From contig BEWT01000016.1 of assembly GCA_003116855.1 (NCBI GenBank), positions 114,183-178,182 of the forward strand: 64,000 nucleotides of DNA. Direction: 5' to 3'. Below are positions 52,445 to 62,227 of this stretch, in pieces. The notes below the pieces were generated by a model. That model was not told where the DNA came from. It worked only from the letters and a program-made list of their open reading frames with translations, and made no database searches. This DNA is from Desulfurococcaceae archaeon AG1 (GTDB lineage Archaea > Thermoproteota > Thermoprotei_A > Sulfolobales > AG1). Numbering within the stretch: position 1 is the stretch's first letter; the number at the start of each line of letters is the position of its first letter. A program made the position numbers and the translations under genes.

Positions 52445-54376
52445 GTGGAGCTTGTGAGTGAGCCTTTTAGATATATTGCTGAGAGTGTGAGGAGAGATCT
52501 CTCTAAAGAGCTATCTATCCCAGAGAATGATCTGAAAATCGAGATCCCGCCTAGATACGAGTTAGGAGACATAGCTATACCTCTCCACGCGGTTTCTAAG
52601 AAGCTTGGTTCCAGCCCAGAGCATATTTACGATACTATTAAAGACAAGCTTCTTAGGAACAAATATATTGAGTCAGTATCGCTTTCTTCAGGATATCTTG
52701 ACATATGGATCAATACCCAGGAACTCTCTAAAATAACTTTCCACGCTATAGAGGAGCTGAAGGATCTATATGGTGTTGTGAGAACTAACAATCCGAAGAG
52801 ATATGTTGTGGAATATGTTTCTGCAAATCCGGTGCATCCGCTCCACATAGGTTCCGGGAGAAATGCTGCTCTCGGGATCGCTATATCTTCGATGCTCAAG
52901 CTTAGGGGGCATGAGGTGATCACAAGGTTCTATATTAACGATATGGGTAGGCAAGTGGCGATCATGGTTCTAGGCTTCATGCTCCTCGGGATGCCAGATC
53001 CTCCTGAGGGTGTTAAAGAGGATCACTGGATCGGATATATATATGCGTCAACAAATACAATCATAGAGATCATCCAGCTAAAGAAAAAGCTGGAGAAGCT
53101 GAAAGAAGAGGATCCCGAGGAGTATAGGGAGAAGCTAAAGATCCTTGATGAGTTGATAGCAGACGCTTCTAGACTGAGTAGTAAGTTTCCATCCGTATTC
53201 GATACGCTTGTTCAGAAGCTATCAAAGATCGAGGATCCTGAGGCTGAGATATCAAAGCTCATGATCTCGTATGAGAAGGCCTCAGATCCTCAAGTGGTTA
53301 AGGCTTTTAGAAAAGCCGTTGACCTATGTATAGCTGGGTTCAAAAAGACCCTAGAAACGCTTGGAGCCCACTTCGACTACTGGGATTATGAGAGCGACCT
53401 AGCATGGGAGGGTGTTGTTGAGCAGGTAATACAGGCTGCTAGATCCTCGAGGTACTTTAGCTACTATAAAGGAGCTCCTGCCCTTGTATTCGATGAGATC
53501 TTGAAGGAGAGGGGTATAAGAGAGGAGTTGAGATTACCAAAAACCCTAGAGATCCCACCGCTGATACTTATGAGAAGCGATGAGACGACACTATATACGG
53601 TAAGAGATATAGGGTATAGTGTGAAGAAGTTCTCTGAAACTGGTGCAGATTATGTTATAAACATAATAGCCTCTGAACAGACATTACCGCAAGCCCAGCT
53701 AAGGCTAGCACTATATGCACTGGGATTTAAGAGGGAGGCCTCAAACCTGATCCACTATAGCTATGAGATGGTTATGCTACCTGGGCAAAGAATGAGTGGA
53801 AGGAGAGGTAGATATGTAACGCTTGACGAGGTGATCGATATGACGATCAATAAGAGCAGCGAGATCCTGAGCGGGAGGGGGGTAAAGGCCTCTGAGGATA
53901 TAGCGAAGGTAATAGCTGTCTCGGCAATAAAATACGCCCTAGCCTCGGTCTCGCCATCGAAGCAGATAGTATTTAGAGTGGAGGAGGTGCTTAACCTTGA
54001 GAGAAACTCAGCACCATATATTATGTATACCTACGCGAGGGCTTCAAGCATTCTAAACAAAGCTGAAAGCATACCCCCTCTAAATGAGGTTGATTTCAAA
54101 GCAGGGGCTGAGGGCCGGAGAAGACAGCTATTGATCGAGATTTCAAGAGCGCCAACAGAGCTTACTAAGGCTATAGATGAGCTTAAAACCGAGGATATAG
54201 CTTCGATGCTTAATAGAATTTCGGATCTCTTTAACTCATGGTATCAAGAGGATCAAGTTATAAGGGATCCAGACCCAGGTGCTAGAGCATATAAACTCCA
54301 TCTAGTGAGGGGGGTGAGACAAGTTCTCGCGAAAGGGTTGATGGCTCTAGGTATAAAGCCTCTGGAAAGGATCTAG
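52445..54376 (+). CDS. argS: Arginyl-tRNA synthetase
   Basis: GTG at 52445 (or 52436) gives about 643 residues; the frame is open upstream through the tRNA and is not coding there. N-terminal additional domain (about 1-105), class I signature YVSANPVHPLHIGSGRNAALG (HIGH as HIGS), and the MSGRRG loop in LPGQRMSGRRGRYVTLDEV in place of KMSKS, as in archaeal ArgRS. C-terminal helical anticodon domain with YIMYTYARASSIL. It lies 72 bp after tRNA-Arg(CCT), its own substrate. Confidence 0.95.
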   Translation: MELVSEPFRYIAESVRRDLSKELSIPENDLKIEIPPRYELGDIAIPLHAVSKKLGSSPEHIYDTIKDKLLRNKYIESVSLSSGYLDIWINTQELSKITFHAIEELKDLYGVVRTNNPKRYVVEYVSANPVHPLHIGSGRNAALGIAISSMLKLRGHEVITRFYINDMGRQVAIMVLGFMLLGMPDPPEGVKEDHWIGYIYASTNTIIEIIQLKKKLEKLKEEDPEEYREKLKILDELIADASRLSSKFPSVFDTLVQKLSKIEDPEAEISKLMISYEKASDPQVVKAFRKAVDLCIAGFKKTLETLGAHFDYWDYESDLAWEGVVEQVIQAARSSRYFSYYKGAPALVFDEILKERGIREELRLPKTLEIPPLILMRSDETTLYTVRDIGYSVKKFSETGADYVINIIASEQTLPQAQLRLALYALGFKREASNLIHYSYEMVMLPGQRMSGRRGRYVTLDEVIDMTINKSSEILSGRGVKASEDIAKVIAVSAIKYALASVSPSKQIVFRVEEVLNLERNSAPYIMYTYARASSILNKAESIPPLNEVDFKAGAEGRRRQLLIEISRAPTELTKAIDELKTEDIASMLNRISDLFNSWYQEDQVIRDPDPGARAYKLHLVRGVRQVLAKGLMALGIKPLERI

Positions 54377-55284
54377 CTATGATTTTTTCTAGAGAGCACA
54401 TGACTGATGATCTCATGGGCTTTCTCTGCATCAAGCAGTGTTGGTGTCTCTACATCAGCTCCCCTGCATTTCTCCATGAAAACCGTTATCTCCTTCACGA
54501 GAGCCTCTGTACCTTTGATCTTTAGGTGCTCGTGTTCGCCGCCCTCGCTTTTACTAATTATGTATTGATTAACATAGTCGCCCTCAATATAGCTCTTAGT
54601 GAGTGAAATAATAACCTTCCTAACTTTATTTCTCGAAACACCATCAACATTAATAAACACGCTGCCACCTCTATGCTTAGCATACATTGTGAACGCCTGG
54701 TCTATCTCAAGGCTATGTATAGACCAGCTTATAGGAACTATGTCACTTTCTATCAAATATCTAGCTAGATCTATATCATGGATTGCGAGATCTAGTAGGA
54801 TGCTGTTCACCTTAGCCCATGGAGGTCTCCTACTTAGCCTGAGTAGGTATAGGTCTTCTGGAGATTCCTCAGCTTTTGATAAACGATCCTTTATCCATAT
54901 ACTTATTGGATCGAATCTCACTACAAAGCCAGGCATAGCGACTACATGTCTACTTTCGGCTAGGTTTCTCAACATCCTCACCTTATCAAGGCTATCAGCT
55001 ACGGGTTTTTCTATTAACACATTAAACCCCATCTTGATCAGCTCTGCTGAGACATGGGCTAGACTATCTATAGAGGTGGCAATTATTATTCCTAGGAGAT
55101 CTCTGTGCTTATCAAAATCCCCTAGATCTCTGGCTATAGTGGCACCTACTTTCTGTGCGAGAAGACGCGCTCTCTCGATATCCTTATCATATATTATAGA
55201 TATGTTAGCTATACCTGTTTCATGGATTCTTGTGACTATTGTTGAGCCCCACTTACCTGCTCCCACTATACCTAGTTTGTTCAT
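54373..55284 (-). CDS. Gfo/Idh/MocA-family oxidoreductase
   Basis: 303 residues. N-terminal Rossmann GIVGAGKWGSTIVTRIHE, then LIEKPVADSLDKVRMLRNLAE (the EKP motif with catalytic Lys), MPGFVVRFDPIS and LLDLAIHDIDLARYL (GxHDID-like). NAD(P)-dependent sugar or inositol dehydrogenase type; the substrate is not evident. It converges with argS, overlapping by 4 nt. Confidence 0.88.
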   Translation of the reverse strand: MNKLGIVGAGKWGSTIVTRIHETGIANISIIYDKDIERARLLAQKVGATIARDLGDFDKHRDLLGIIIATSIDSLAHVSAELIKMGFNVLIEKPVADSLDKVRMLRNLAESRHVVAMPGFVVRFDPISIWIKDRLSKAEESPEDLYLLRLSRRPPWAKVNSILLDLAIHDIDLARYLIESDIVPISWSIHSLEIDQAFTMYAKHRGGSVFINVDGVSRNKVRKVIISLTKSYIEGDYVNQYIISKSEGGEHEHLKIKGTEALVKEITVFMEKCRGADVETPTLLDAEKAHEIISHVLSRKNHS

Positions 55285-55379
55285 TCCAACCCCTACCTTA
55301 TCGCAGGGTAGTATAAATAGAACGACAGCTGATCATATGTAAGCCCCTATAATCCTGACATATTTAGGGGTTTGGCGCA

Positions 55380-55628
55380 TTATTTCACCTTCTCAATAAC
55401 TATCTCTCTGTCAGATATTCTGTCAACCACCTGGATCAACCCATACCTGGTAAACAGATCCAGGGCTTCGCTAAGCTCTCTCACCTGGGCTTCTACAGCG
55501 TTTATCCTTAGCCTCTCCCCCTTCTTTATTTTTCTAAGGCTAGAGAGGATAGCAGCAACAACGCCTCCGCACCTCTTAGCCTCCTTCTCAAGATCTAGTA
55601 CACGGGCCTCTGTTATGGGGCTCACCAT
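55380..55628 (-). CDS. Hypothetical small protein (82 aa)
   Basis: ATG at 55628. Small alpha/beta protein: ITEARVLDLEKEAKRCGGVVAAILSSLRKIKKGERLRINAVEAQVRELSEALDLFTRYGLIQVVDR. The strand-CGG-helix-KKGERLRI order resembles TusA-like sulfur-carrier folds, with the Cys in CGG taking the place of the CPxP cysteine. I hold this only as a hint. 95 bp separate it from the oxidoreductase gene on the same strand. Confidence 0.6.
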   Translation of the reverse strand: MVSPITEARVLDLEKEAKRCGGVVAAILSSLRKIKKGERLRINAVEAQVRELSEALDLFTRYGLIQVVDRISDREIVIEKVK

Positions 55629-55741
55629 ATGTTGGAATACCTAAAATGCTTATATCTCTCGTTTAGATCGATCGATTAGATATATGGGTAGGAGAATTCT
55701 GCCAAACATCAATTTTAATTTTATTAATTAACCCCCATGTA

Positions 55742-55808
55742 GAGGAGATCTTGATGAAGAGGCCGAGGCGCTTCTGATCGAGTGATGTGTAACTCCGATC
55801 TGATCCTC
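55742..55808 (+). ncRNA. C/D-box guide sRNA
   Basis: Ordered boxes: C TTGATGA (55751-55757), D' CTGA (55774-55777), C' GTGATGT (55782-55788) and D CTGA (55800-55803). The guide regions are 16 nt (before D') and 11 nt (before D), with a 4-nt D'-C' spacer. GAGGA (55742-55746) and TCCTC (55804-55808) can close a terminal stem. Size and spacing are those of archaeal rRNA/tRNA 2'-O-methylation guides. The targets were not identified. It lies in the 271-bp gap upstream of cren7. Confidence 0.75.
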
Positions 55809-55899
55809 GACTATACGACATATAGCAATAACCGATCCGTATTGGGGATTTGACGTAATTTTTATATTGCTCATGGTATACATTTTTATGGGACATATC

Positions 55900-56082
55900 A
55901 TGGTGTGCAAGAATAAGGTTAAGGTAAAAGACACAACTACGGGAAAAGAGATCGAAATAGCCCCTGAAAAAGTATGGCCTCTAGCCCCTAAGGGTAGAAA
56001 AGGGGTTAAGATAGGTCTCTTTAAGAGCCCTGAGACGGGCAAGTATTTCAGAGCAAAGCTTCCTGAAGATTACGAGTGCTAG
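55900..56082 (+). CDS. cren7: Chromatin protein Cren7
   Basis: ATG at 55900 gives 60 residues: [20 protein letters not shown] then [20 protein letters not shown] and [16 protein letters not shown]. These blocks are the Cren7 signature, a small SH3-like DNA-bending protein restricted to crenarchaea, and they are the strongest taxonomic marker in the window. A TATA-like TTTATATT at about 55860-55867 is 33-40 bp upstream. Confidence 0.96.
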   Translation: MVCKNKVKVKDTTTGKEIEIAPEKVWPLAPKGRKGVKIGLFKSPETGKYFRAKLPEDYEC

Positions 56083-56172
56083 TAGTCATAGATCATATCA
56101 TCTAGATCGTTTTTAAACAATACTTTTGTTCTTATGTTCTTACTTACAGTACTTTTCATGGGAGGTTGTGTT

Positions 56173-57525
56173 ATGATTGATGGTGAGGGTTTAGGAAAAC
56201 AAGGCTCAGGCTTAACCGATAAATGGTACGCATTATCTCTAAAGCTGCATAATATGTATAGAGGAAAGATAGAGACATTAATCAAGGTCCCTGTAAGGAA
56301 GCTTGAAGATTTCGCTATATGGTACACACCAGGTGTTGCTGAACCCTCAAGGGCTATAAGCAGAGATCCCGATCTATCGTTCACACTAACATCCAGGTGG
56401 AATATGATAGCAGTTGTTACTGATGGAACAAGAGTGCTTGGTCTTGGAAATATAGGTCCCGAGGCAAGCTATCCAGTTATGGAGGGTAAGGCGCTCTTAT
56501 TCAAATACCTTGGCGGTGTCGATGCCGTACCACTACCTATAAGAGCTGGTAGCGTGGACGAGTTCGTAAAGATCGTTAAAAGCATTGAGCCGGCCTTTGG
56601 CGGTATCAACCTAGAGGATATTGAGAGCCCTAAATGCTTCTATGTGCTTGAGAGGCTGAGGAAAGAGCTCAATATCCCTGTTTGGCACGATGATCAGCAA
56701 GGTACAGCGACAGCAACACTAGCTGGGCTGATAAACGCTCTCAAAATTGTTGGGAAAAAGATCTCGGATGTTACAATAGCTATGATAGGGGCAGGAGCAT
56801 CGAACATAGCAACAGCGAATCTATTGATAAAATATGGAGCAAAGCCCGGAAACCTCATTATGGTTGACTCAAAAGGTATACTCCATAGCGAGAGGGATGA
56901 TATAGATAAACTTGCGTTCGAGAACCCATGGAAATACGAGCTAGCGATAAAGACCAACGCGGATGGGAGGAAAGGAGGAATTAGGGAAGCCCTAAAGGGT
57001 GCAGATGTCGTTATAGCAGCATCAAGGCCAGGGCCTAATGTGATACAGAAAGAGTGGGTTAAAGATATGAATAAAGACCCTATAGTGTTCGCCCTAGCCA
57101 ACCCTGTCCCAGAAATATGGCCTTGGGAAGCAAGCGAGGCTGGGGCGAAGGTGGTAGCTACAGGCAGGAGTGATTTCCCAAACCAGATAAACAACAGCCT
57201 GGTATTCCCAGCAATGTTTAGAGGGGTTCTTAGCGTGAGGGCTAAAGCTATAACAGACGAAATGGCCATAGTGTTTGCAGAGACCCTTGCTAGATATGCT
57301 GAGAAGAAAGGGCTTAGGGAGGACTATATAATCCCAACAATGGAGGAGTGGGATGCATATGTTGAGACAGCCCTTGCGGTGGGGCTTAAGGCTATAGAGC
57401 TTGGGATCAGTAGGTTGTCGCCTTCTAGAGAAGAGCTTTTGGAGGATATTAAGACACAGATAATATCCTCCAGATCGAAACACGAGACGCTTATGAGGTC
57501 TGGTTTGATAAAAGAGTTATGGTGA
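56173..57525 (+). CDS. Malate oxidoreductase (malic enzyme)
   Basis: ATG at 56173 with GGAGG 8 bp upstream gives 450 residues. Malic enzyme motifs: [12 protein letters not shown] (catalytic Tyr), [19 protein letters not shown] (Lys), [22 protein letters not shown]-type [17 protein letters not shown], and [18 protein letters not shown] (NAD(P) site). It decarboxylates malate to pyruvate. It is followed after 6 bp by a GNAT gene. Confidence 0.95.
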   Translation: MIDGEGLGKQGSGLTDKWYALSLKLHNMYRGKIETLIKVPVRKLEDFAIWYTPGVAEPSRAISRDPDLSFTLTSRWNMIAVVTDGTRVLGLGNIGPEASYPVMEGKALLFKYLGGVDAVPLPIRAGSVDEFVKIVKSIEPAFGGINLEDIESPKCFYVLERLRKELNIPVWHDDQQGTATATLAGLINALKIVGKKISDVTIAMIGAGASNIATANLLIKYGAKPGNLIMVDSKGILHSERDDIDKLAFENPWKYELAIKTNADGRKGGIREALKGADVVIAASRPGPNVIQKEWVKDMNKDPIVFALANPVPEIWPWEASEAGAKVVATGRSDFPNQINNSLVFPAMFRGVLSVRAKAITDEMAIVFAETLARYAEKKGLREDYIIPTMEEWDAYVETALAVGLKAIELGISRLSPSREELLEDIKTQIISSRSKHETLMRSGLIKELW

Positions 57526-57531
57526 CATATC

Positions 57532-58011
57532 ATGGCTGGGGAGAGTGAATATATAATAAGGATTGCTAGGAAAGAGGATGTGGATCAAATATCAGACCTA
57601 GTTCTAAGACTTAAAAAGCTCAACGAGGAGTTCGATCCACTATATACCGTGAGACAAGAGGCGCCAGAGGTTGTGAGGAAATACGTAAGCGATTCACTTG
57701 GCAGAGAGGATGTAATAACCCTTGTAGCCGAGTCTTCGGGAAGGGTAGTAGGTGTCATAAGGGCTGAGATCAGATCTAGAATCTTCTACGAACCCCTTAT
57801 AGCAGGCGTAATAACGGATCTATATGTGCTTCCAAGCTATAGGAGAAAGGGTGTGGGTGAAGCGCTAATATCATCACTAACAAAGATCCTTAAGTCCAGG
57901 GGAGTGACACTCGTATCGGCCGAGTTTCCCCCGATGAACAAGATCGCTGTTGAGTTCTATACAAACCTGGGCTTTAAACCCCTGCTATATGTCTTCTTCA
58001 AAGAGCTATGA
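57532..58011 (+). CDS. GNAT family N-acetyltransferase
   Basis: 159 residues. Acetyl-CoA site ITDLYVLPSYRRKGVGEALISSL (V..R.kGvG..Ll), preceded by VVGVIRAEIRS and followed by VSAEFPPMNKIAVEFYTNLGFKPLLYV, the GNAT C-terminal motif. Translated with malic enzyme (6-bp gap). Substrate unknown. Confidence 0.88.
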   Translation: MAGESEYIIRIARKEDVDQISDLVLRLKKLNEEFDPLYTVRQEAPEVVRKYVSDSLGREDVITLVAESSGRVVGVIRAEIRSRIFYEPLIAGVITDLYVLPSYRRKGVGEALISSLTKILKSRGVTLVSAEFPPMNKIAVEFYTNLGFKPLLYVFFKEL

Positions 58012-58021
58012 GCAGTATATG

Positions 58022-59218
58022 TTATAGATCTCTGCTAATGGTTTTTTCTCCTTCCCTTGGTTCCTCAACATCGTTCTCAAGGGATATTGGGATAGGTCTT
58101 GGATCTGGGAGGACTCTTATGATCGCGTCTCCTTTACCAAGAATGATCATGAGATCTTCTATGGCTTCTCTGCTTATTTTTAGGAAATTGGATGCATCGA
58201 ACCAGAATCTCTTGCTCGGAGTGTTAAGTACTATGAGGACTCCTGTGTTCTCTAGAATCCTATCCCAGCTATCGCCAAAATCCCTGAAACTCTGGGTTGC
58301 TAGAAGGACTGAGAGACCATAGCCTCTGCTGAGCTTTATCAGGTTTAGCACTCTGTTAGAGCTCTTTCCATGTTTGCTCAGTACCCATGCCTCATCTATT
58401 ACGAGAACCCCCCTTACGGTTTTGGGATCTATGCTTCTCGAAGACATATAGTTCAACATATCGTGGAATACCATGTTCATCGCGTAACTTAGCATCTCTT
58501 CCCTTTCCTTCGAGATCCCGGCTAGAGAGATTACATTAATAACACCCTCTCTGACCGAGTAGTGCCCTATATTGTGTGGCCCACCATCTAGAAACGCTAT
58601 TTCATCCACCACCCTTGAGATCATTACGTTCTCAGGGTTTTCTCCATCTATAAGCCCTGCCATAACGTGCTGCCATGTTGGGAGAGGGGTTATTTCATAT
58701 GCCTTCTTTATAGCCTTATAAAGAGAGGCCTGTGCCCTGATATCATGTACCTCGTAGGAAGAGACTATGGATTCAAATACCTGTCCAGCCCTACCGACAG
58801 GGTCTATATAGTATGGATATAAAGATCCCAAAGGATCTCTAGGTACATCTATAAGATTGAAGAAATAGCCCCTCCTTTCCAGCCTACTTTTAATATCCCC
58901 CTTAACATCGATCATTAGCACTGTGACTGAGTAGAGGGAGTTCATCTTAGTAGCTATACTCAGGAGAGTCTCCGTCTTCCCAGATCCTGTTGGTCCAACA
59001 ACCACCACGTGGGGGCTCATTGAGATGTTTGGGTTCCAGAAGATATTCCTACCGCTGTTTATGACTCTTCCAAGCAGTATCCCATTAGCACTTCTACCCC
59101 TAGAATGCAGACTAGTCTTTATGAACGGGGAGAAGTATATAGCCTGTGATGAGGTTATTATGAGCTTGTTCCAAAGAATCCTATCAAGGATCCTCAGTAT
59201 AGGGCTATTGCTCCCCAC
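58022..59218 (-). CDS. VirB4/HerA-type ATPase, C-terminal motor part (CedB-like)
   Basis: 398 residues from a GTG at 59218. Walker A VVVGPTGSGKTETLLSI, an acidic Walker B VLVIDEAWVL, and ATQSFRDF (sensor/Gln motif), with PRDPLGSLYPYYIDP in between, as in VirB4/TraC and crenarchaeal CedB. The missing N-terminal domain is encoded by the immediately upstream frame, overlapping by 14 nt; a single-base change in a six-T run (59220-59225 on the reverse strand) would fuse the two. CedB works in DNA import between crenarchaeal cells; assignment to Ced rather than to another pilus system is inference. Confidence 0.8.
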   Translation of the reverse strand: MGSNSPILRILDRILWNKLIITSSQAIYFSPFIKTSLHSRGRSANGILLGRVINSGRNIFWNPNISMSPHVVVVGPTGSGKTETLLSIATKMNSLYSVTVLMIDVKGDIKSRLERRGYFFNLIDVPRDPLGSLYPYYIDPVGRAGQVFESIVSSYEVHDIRAQASLYKAIKKAYEITPLPTWQHVMAGLIDGENPENVMISRVVDEIAFLDGGPHNIGHYSVREGVINVISLAGISKEREEMLSYAMNMVFHDMLNYMSSRSIDPKTVRGVLVIDEAWVLSKHGKSSNRVLNLIKLSRGYGLSVLLATQSFRDFGDSWDRILENTGVLIVLNTPSKRFWFDASNFLKISREAIEDLMIILGKGDAIIRVLPDPRPIPISLENDVEEPREGEKTISRDL

Positions 59219-59798
59219 GAAAAAACCTGTTAAGAGCAGCTATTGCCCCAAGCCCTCTAAGATCCTCGGTATATATTCCCATGCTTCTCAGCTCTTCCCT
59301 TAATATCGAGATCTTGTGCGAGAGCCTTTCAATAGCCTCATTCTCTGTAGATCCTTGTGAGATAACACTGAAAACCATGTTTATCGAGAAGGGAGTCTCT
59401 CCACTGAGTATCTTTTTCTTCATCCTCCTCAGCCTCTCAACCTCTGTTCTCAGTTTTTCGTTAGTTGGGTCTGCTTCGAGCATGATTTGCTTAACTTGTA
59501 TAGCTTTGTCTATTTTGCTCATCACCTCCTCTGGTTTGATCGGTGAGATAACCACTCTTAGATCTATTGGTGCGTTCTGAGATAGGGTTTTAACGTATGA
59601 GTTAAGTATTCTCTGTACCTCCTTACCATCTAGATCGTCTAATGTTTCTGTAAAATCTCTAACTATGAGAAACCCCCTTGCAAGGCAACCCTTATTATCA
59701 CAGCTAACAATCCTCCCATCAACTAGCCTGAGATCTTCTGACCCAAATAATATTTTGGCAACATGCTCCCGTATCCTGAGAAGCCTCTTTATATCTAT
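59205..59798 (-). CDS. VirB4-like N-terminal domain; non-canonical start, separated by frame from the motor domain
   Basis: The frame is open from a TAA at 59831-59829 to a stop at 59207-59205, about 197-207 residues. It contains no ATG, GTG or TTG before a GTG at 59555 that would remove 80 residues of sensible sequence (RLLRIREHVAKILFGSEDLRL, LARGFLIVRDFTETLDDLDG, APIDLRVVISPIKPEE). The ATA at 59798 overlaps the previous stop as ATAG. Residues from PEEVMSKIDKAIQVKQ onward form a coiled helical region and SINMVFSVISQGSTENEAIERL, similar to the pre-motor domain of VirB4-class ATPases. Confidence 0.65.
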   Translation of the reverse strand: MDIKRLLRIREHVAKILFGSEDLRLVDGRIVSCDNKGCLARGFLIVRDFTETLDDLDGKEVQRILNSYVKTLSQNAPIDLRVVISPIKPEEVMSKIDKAIQVKQIMLEADPTNEKLRTEVERLRRMKKKILSGETPFSINMVFSVISQGSTENEAIERLSHKISILREELRSMGIYTEDLRGLGAIAALNRFFRGEQ

Positions 59799-62227
59799 AA
59801 TCCTAACCCGCCCATAATTTCTAGTAGCTTATAAGATGTTCTCAGAGCTGTTGAGATCATTTCCAATATGTTTTCCGGCTCTAACAAATATTCTCTATAA
59901 GCCGCTCCGCTGAAGATCGATAGTTTTAAGGGCTCTAGCAAGGCTGTAAGCCCCAAATTCACCATGTTAATCCCAGGAGATAGTCGGCCTTGTCCAACCA
60001 CATAGCCGGTTCTCAGAGCCGTTACCATATATGACGCATTCCTCTCAGCAATAATTAAGATCTGGCTTCCTCTGCCCGGGAGATTGATAACTTTTGCCTC
60101 CTTTATAGGCGAGAGATCCTTATGGGAGATCGGAGGTATATGTTTATAAAACCCACCCTTGGTGCACATCATATCGATGAGACCGGCTATCTCGGCATAT
60201 TCCTCCACACATTGTGCAAGTTCATGTATATGGATCTCTCTAGAGGTAATCCATTTGAAACCTTGATCCTCAATAACTGTGACAATTCTTGCTGGAACCT
60301 CGCACCCTCCTATGGTGATTCTAACAAGCCCTTTGCCTCTCTCAGTTTTTTCGAAAGACATGTTGGTGCATTTAATATTAACGTATATATTTCCAACAAC
60401 CTCACGGGATCTATCTATCTTTACTGTCATCTCGCTTTTATCACTATAATGCTCTAGAGATATAGTGACAACAGGCTCCTTGATTTCAACTGCTAAGGGT
60501 GCTCTGTAGAAAGCCTCGCCTCCAAAACCTTTAAGGTCGCTCTTTATAGCTGTTATCTCTAGCCATGCATCTCCCTCGATTGGTGCTTCTTCGAGGCATA
60601 TTCTCAATTCTGTCTTCTCCTCGCCTCTATTATTAGAGCCTGGATGGAATGTTGCTAGACCTATAATTCTTCCCCTCGATATTACCCTCGCGACATATCT
60701 ATATAGATCGTGGAACCTATTCCTACTAAGCTTTAACACAACCTCAGCATATCCAGGGGAGCCGCATTCCATATGCAAACCTGTTCTCGATACCACGATC
60801 CTAGCATGTTCTATAGTTACTTTTGGGGGTTCTGCCACGATCTCCACCTCGATTCCGTGTTTGGTTATGATATCTCCCAACTCTATATACGATCTCGATG
60901 TTTTTCCAAGCACTCTGGGTGCCATGGTTATCTCTATATTTCCATCTACTCTTGTTATGTTAATGACATCTACATCTCCGCTGACCGATACGCCTGGTAT
61001 TTTTCCACACCCACTGATAATAACTCCCGGTATTTCTCCAACTCTTTTTTCTATCACCACTTCTCCCTCGCTGGGCTCTATCACGCTGATCATGTTCTTC
61101 TTAATACATACTATTTTATCTCCATATCCACCACATAGGGTATCTGGATCTTTCTTAACACTCCAAATCTCTTTTCCCTCTACGGATCTTATTGTGAGGT
61201 TTTCCCCTGAATCTATTACTAACCCATTGTTATTAGTAGACACATATCTATAACCGTCTAAACGGATCTCCGGCTTGATAATGAGAGAACCTTTGATAAC
61301 TATCAACTCTCCGTTAACCATCAATACGTGTGAATCTGAATCCCTAAGCCTGCCCAGATATGTTGGTCTGCCTGGTAGCCTGGCTATAGGTTTGAGGCTT
61401 CTAAGATCGCTTTCTAATAGCCATCCACCCTTCTGATCGTATAGAATAAGAACCCTATCCTCAGGGATCCACGCTATGCCTACGGATCTTAGGGGTGTCT
61501 CTAAATATAATCCCTTACCGATATATACAGAACCCCTGTTCCTTAGCGCTATAGTAGCTACCCTATACCCCATGGTACACGCTACTGGCGGGCTGTTTGT
61601 ATCGTATATCACATACCCACCATGCTCGGCACCAAAGTATATTCTCGTATAACCACCTGTCTCAAAGGCTACTACGGCATACCCCTCTCTTTTCTCCATG
61701 CAGAAGCTTGTCACGGCATATAGAAACCCGTGATCTGTTGCTAACACTCTCTTCCTAAACCCCTTCTCTCGAATCAAAACAACAGATCTATCTACATATC
61801 GTACCGATCCTAAGATCTCTTTTACATTAACGGGTCTGGTTCTTATGCTGTCTTCAGATAACTCTGCTAGGTAGCTTTTTCCCTCGCCAATTACTATAAT
61901 TGTGTTATCGCTTAGCGAGGCTGCTTTAAAGATCTTACCAAGATCTTTACACATATTATTAAAACAGACCTTCGAAACATCGTGATACACCCAGGGCCTA
62001 TTGATATTGCTTTTCAAACCTATCAATGGTCTCACGAGCACGTCCCCGATCTCTGTTTCAACATAGACAGTGTCAGGGCTGATCCTTGACTGAATGAGAC
62101 GTGGTTTCAAACTTAGCAGAGGCTCCGGCAATTCTATTGTGAGCAGATCCTCAACTCTATATGGGATCTTTATTGAAAGGCTCACTGAGATCACCTTAGG
62201 AGAAGTATATAGAGTAGCAAGAAACAC
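59795..62227 (-). CDS. Large unrecognised protein of a pilus/secretion cluster (810 aa)
   Basis: First in-frame start is the ATG at 62227, which overlaps the FlaJ-like gene; GTGs near 62194 are alternatives. The first ~370 residues are strand-rich with repeated short blades (YVETEIGDVLVRPL, VIVIGEGKSYLAEL, RVLILYDQKGGWLLE), suggestive of a beta-propeller. The rest looks like Ig-type beta domains (ARIVVSRTGLHMECGSPGYAEVVLKL, PVVTISLEHYSDKSEMTVKIDR). There is no clear membrane helix. Placed between pilus-assembly and VirB4-like genes, so probably a partner of that machine. Confidence 0.7.
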   Translation of the reverse strand: MFLATLYTSPKVISVSLSIKIPYRVEDLLTIELPEPLLSLKPRLIQSRISPDTVYVETEIGDVLVRPLIGLKSNINRPWVYHDVSKVCFNNMCKDLGKIFKAASLSDNTIIVIGEGKSYLAELSEDSIRTRPVNVKEILGSVRYVDRSVVLIREKGFRKRVLATDHGFLYAVTSFCMEKREGYAVVAFETGGYTRIYFGAEHGGYVIYDTNSPPVACTMGYRVATIALRNRGSVYIGKGLYLETPLRSVGIAWIPEDRVLILYDQKGGWLLESDLRSLKPIARLPGRPTYLGRLRDSDSHVLMVNGELIVIKGSLIIKPEIRLDGYRYVSTNNNGLVIDSGENLTIRSVEGKEIWSVKKDPDTLCGGYGDKIVCIKKNMISVIEPSEGEVVIEKRVGEIPGVIISGCGKIPGVSVSGDVDVINITRVDGNIEITMAPRVLGKTSRSYIELGDIITKHGIEVEIVAEPPKVTIEHARIVVSRTGLHMECGSPGYAEVVLKLSRNRFHDLYRYVARVISRGRIIGLATFHPGSNNRGEEKTELRICLEEAPIEGDAWLEITAIKSDLKGFGGEAFYRAPLAVEIKEPVVTISLEHYSDKSEMTVKIDRSREVVGNIYVNIKCTNMSFEKTERGKGLVRITIGGCEVPARIVTVIEDQGFKWITSREIHIHELAQCVEEYAEIAGLIDMMCTKGGFYKHIPPISHKDLSPIKEAKVINLPGRGSQILIIAERNASYMVTALRTGYVVGQGRLSPGINMVNLGLTALLEPLKLSIFSGAAYREYLLEPENILEMISTALRTSYKLLEIMGGLGL

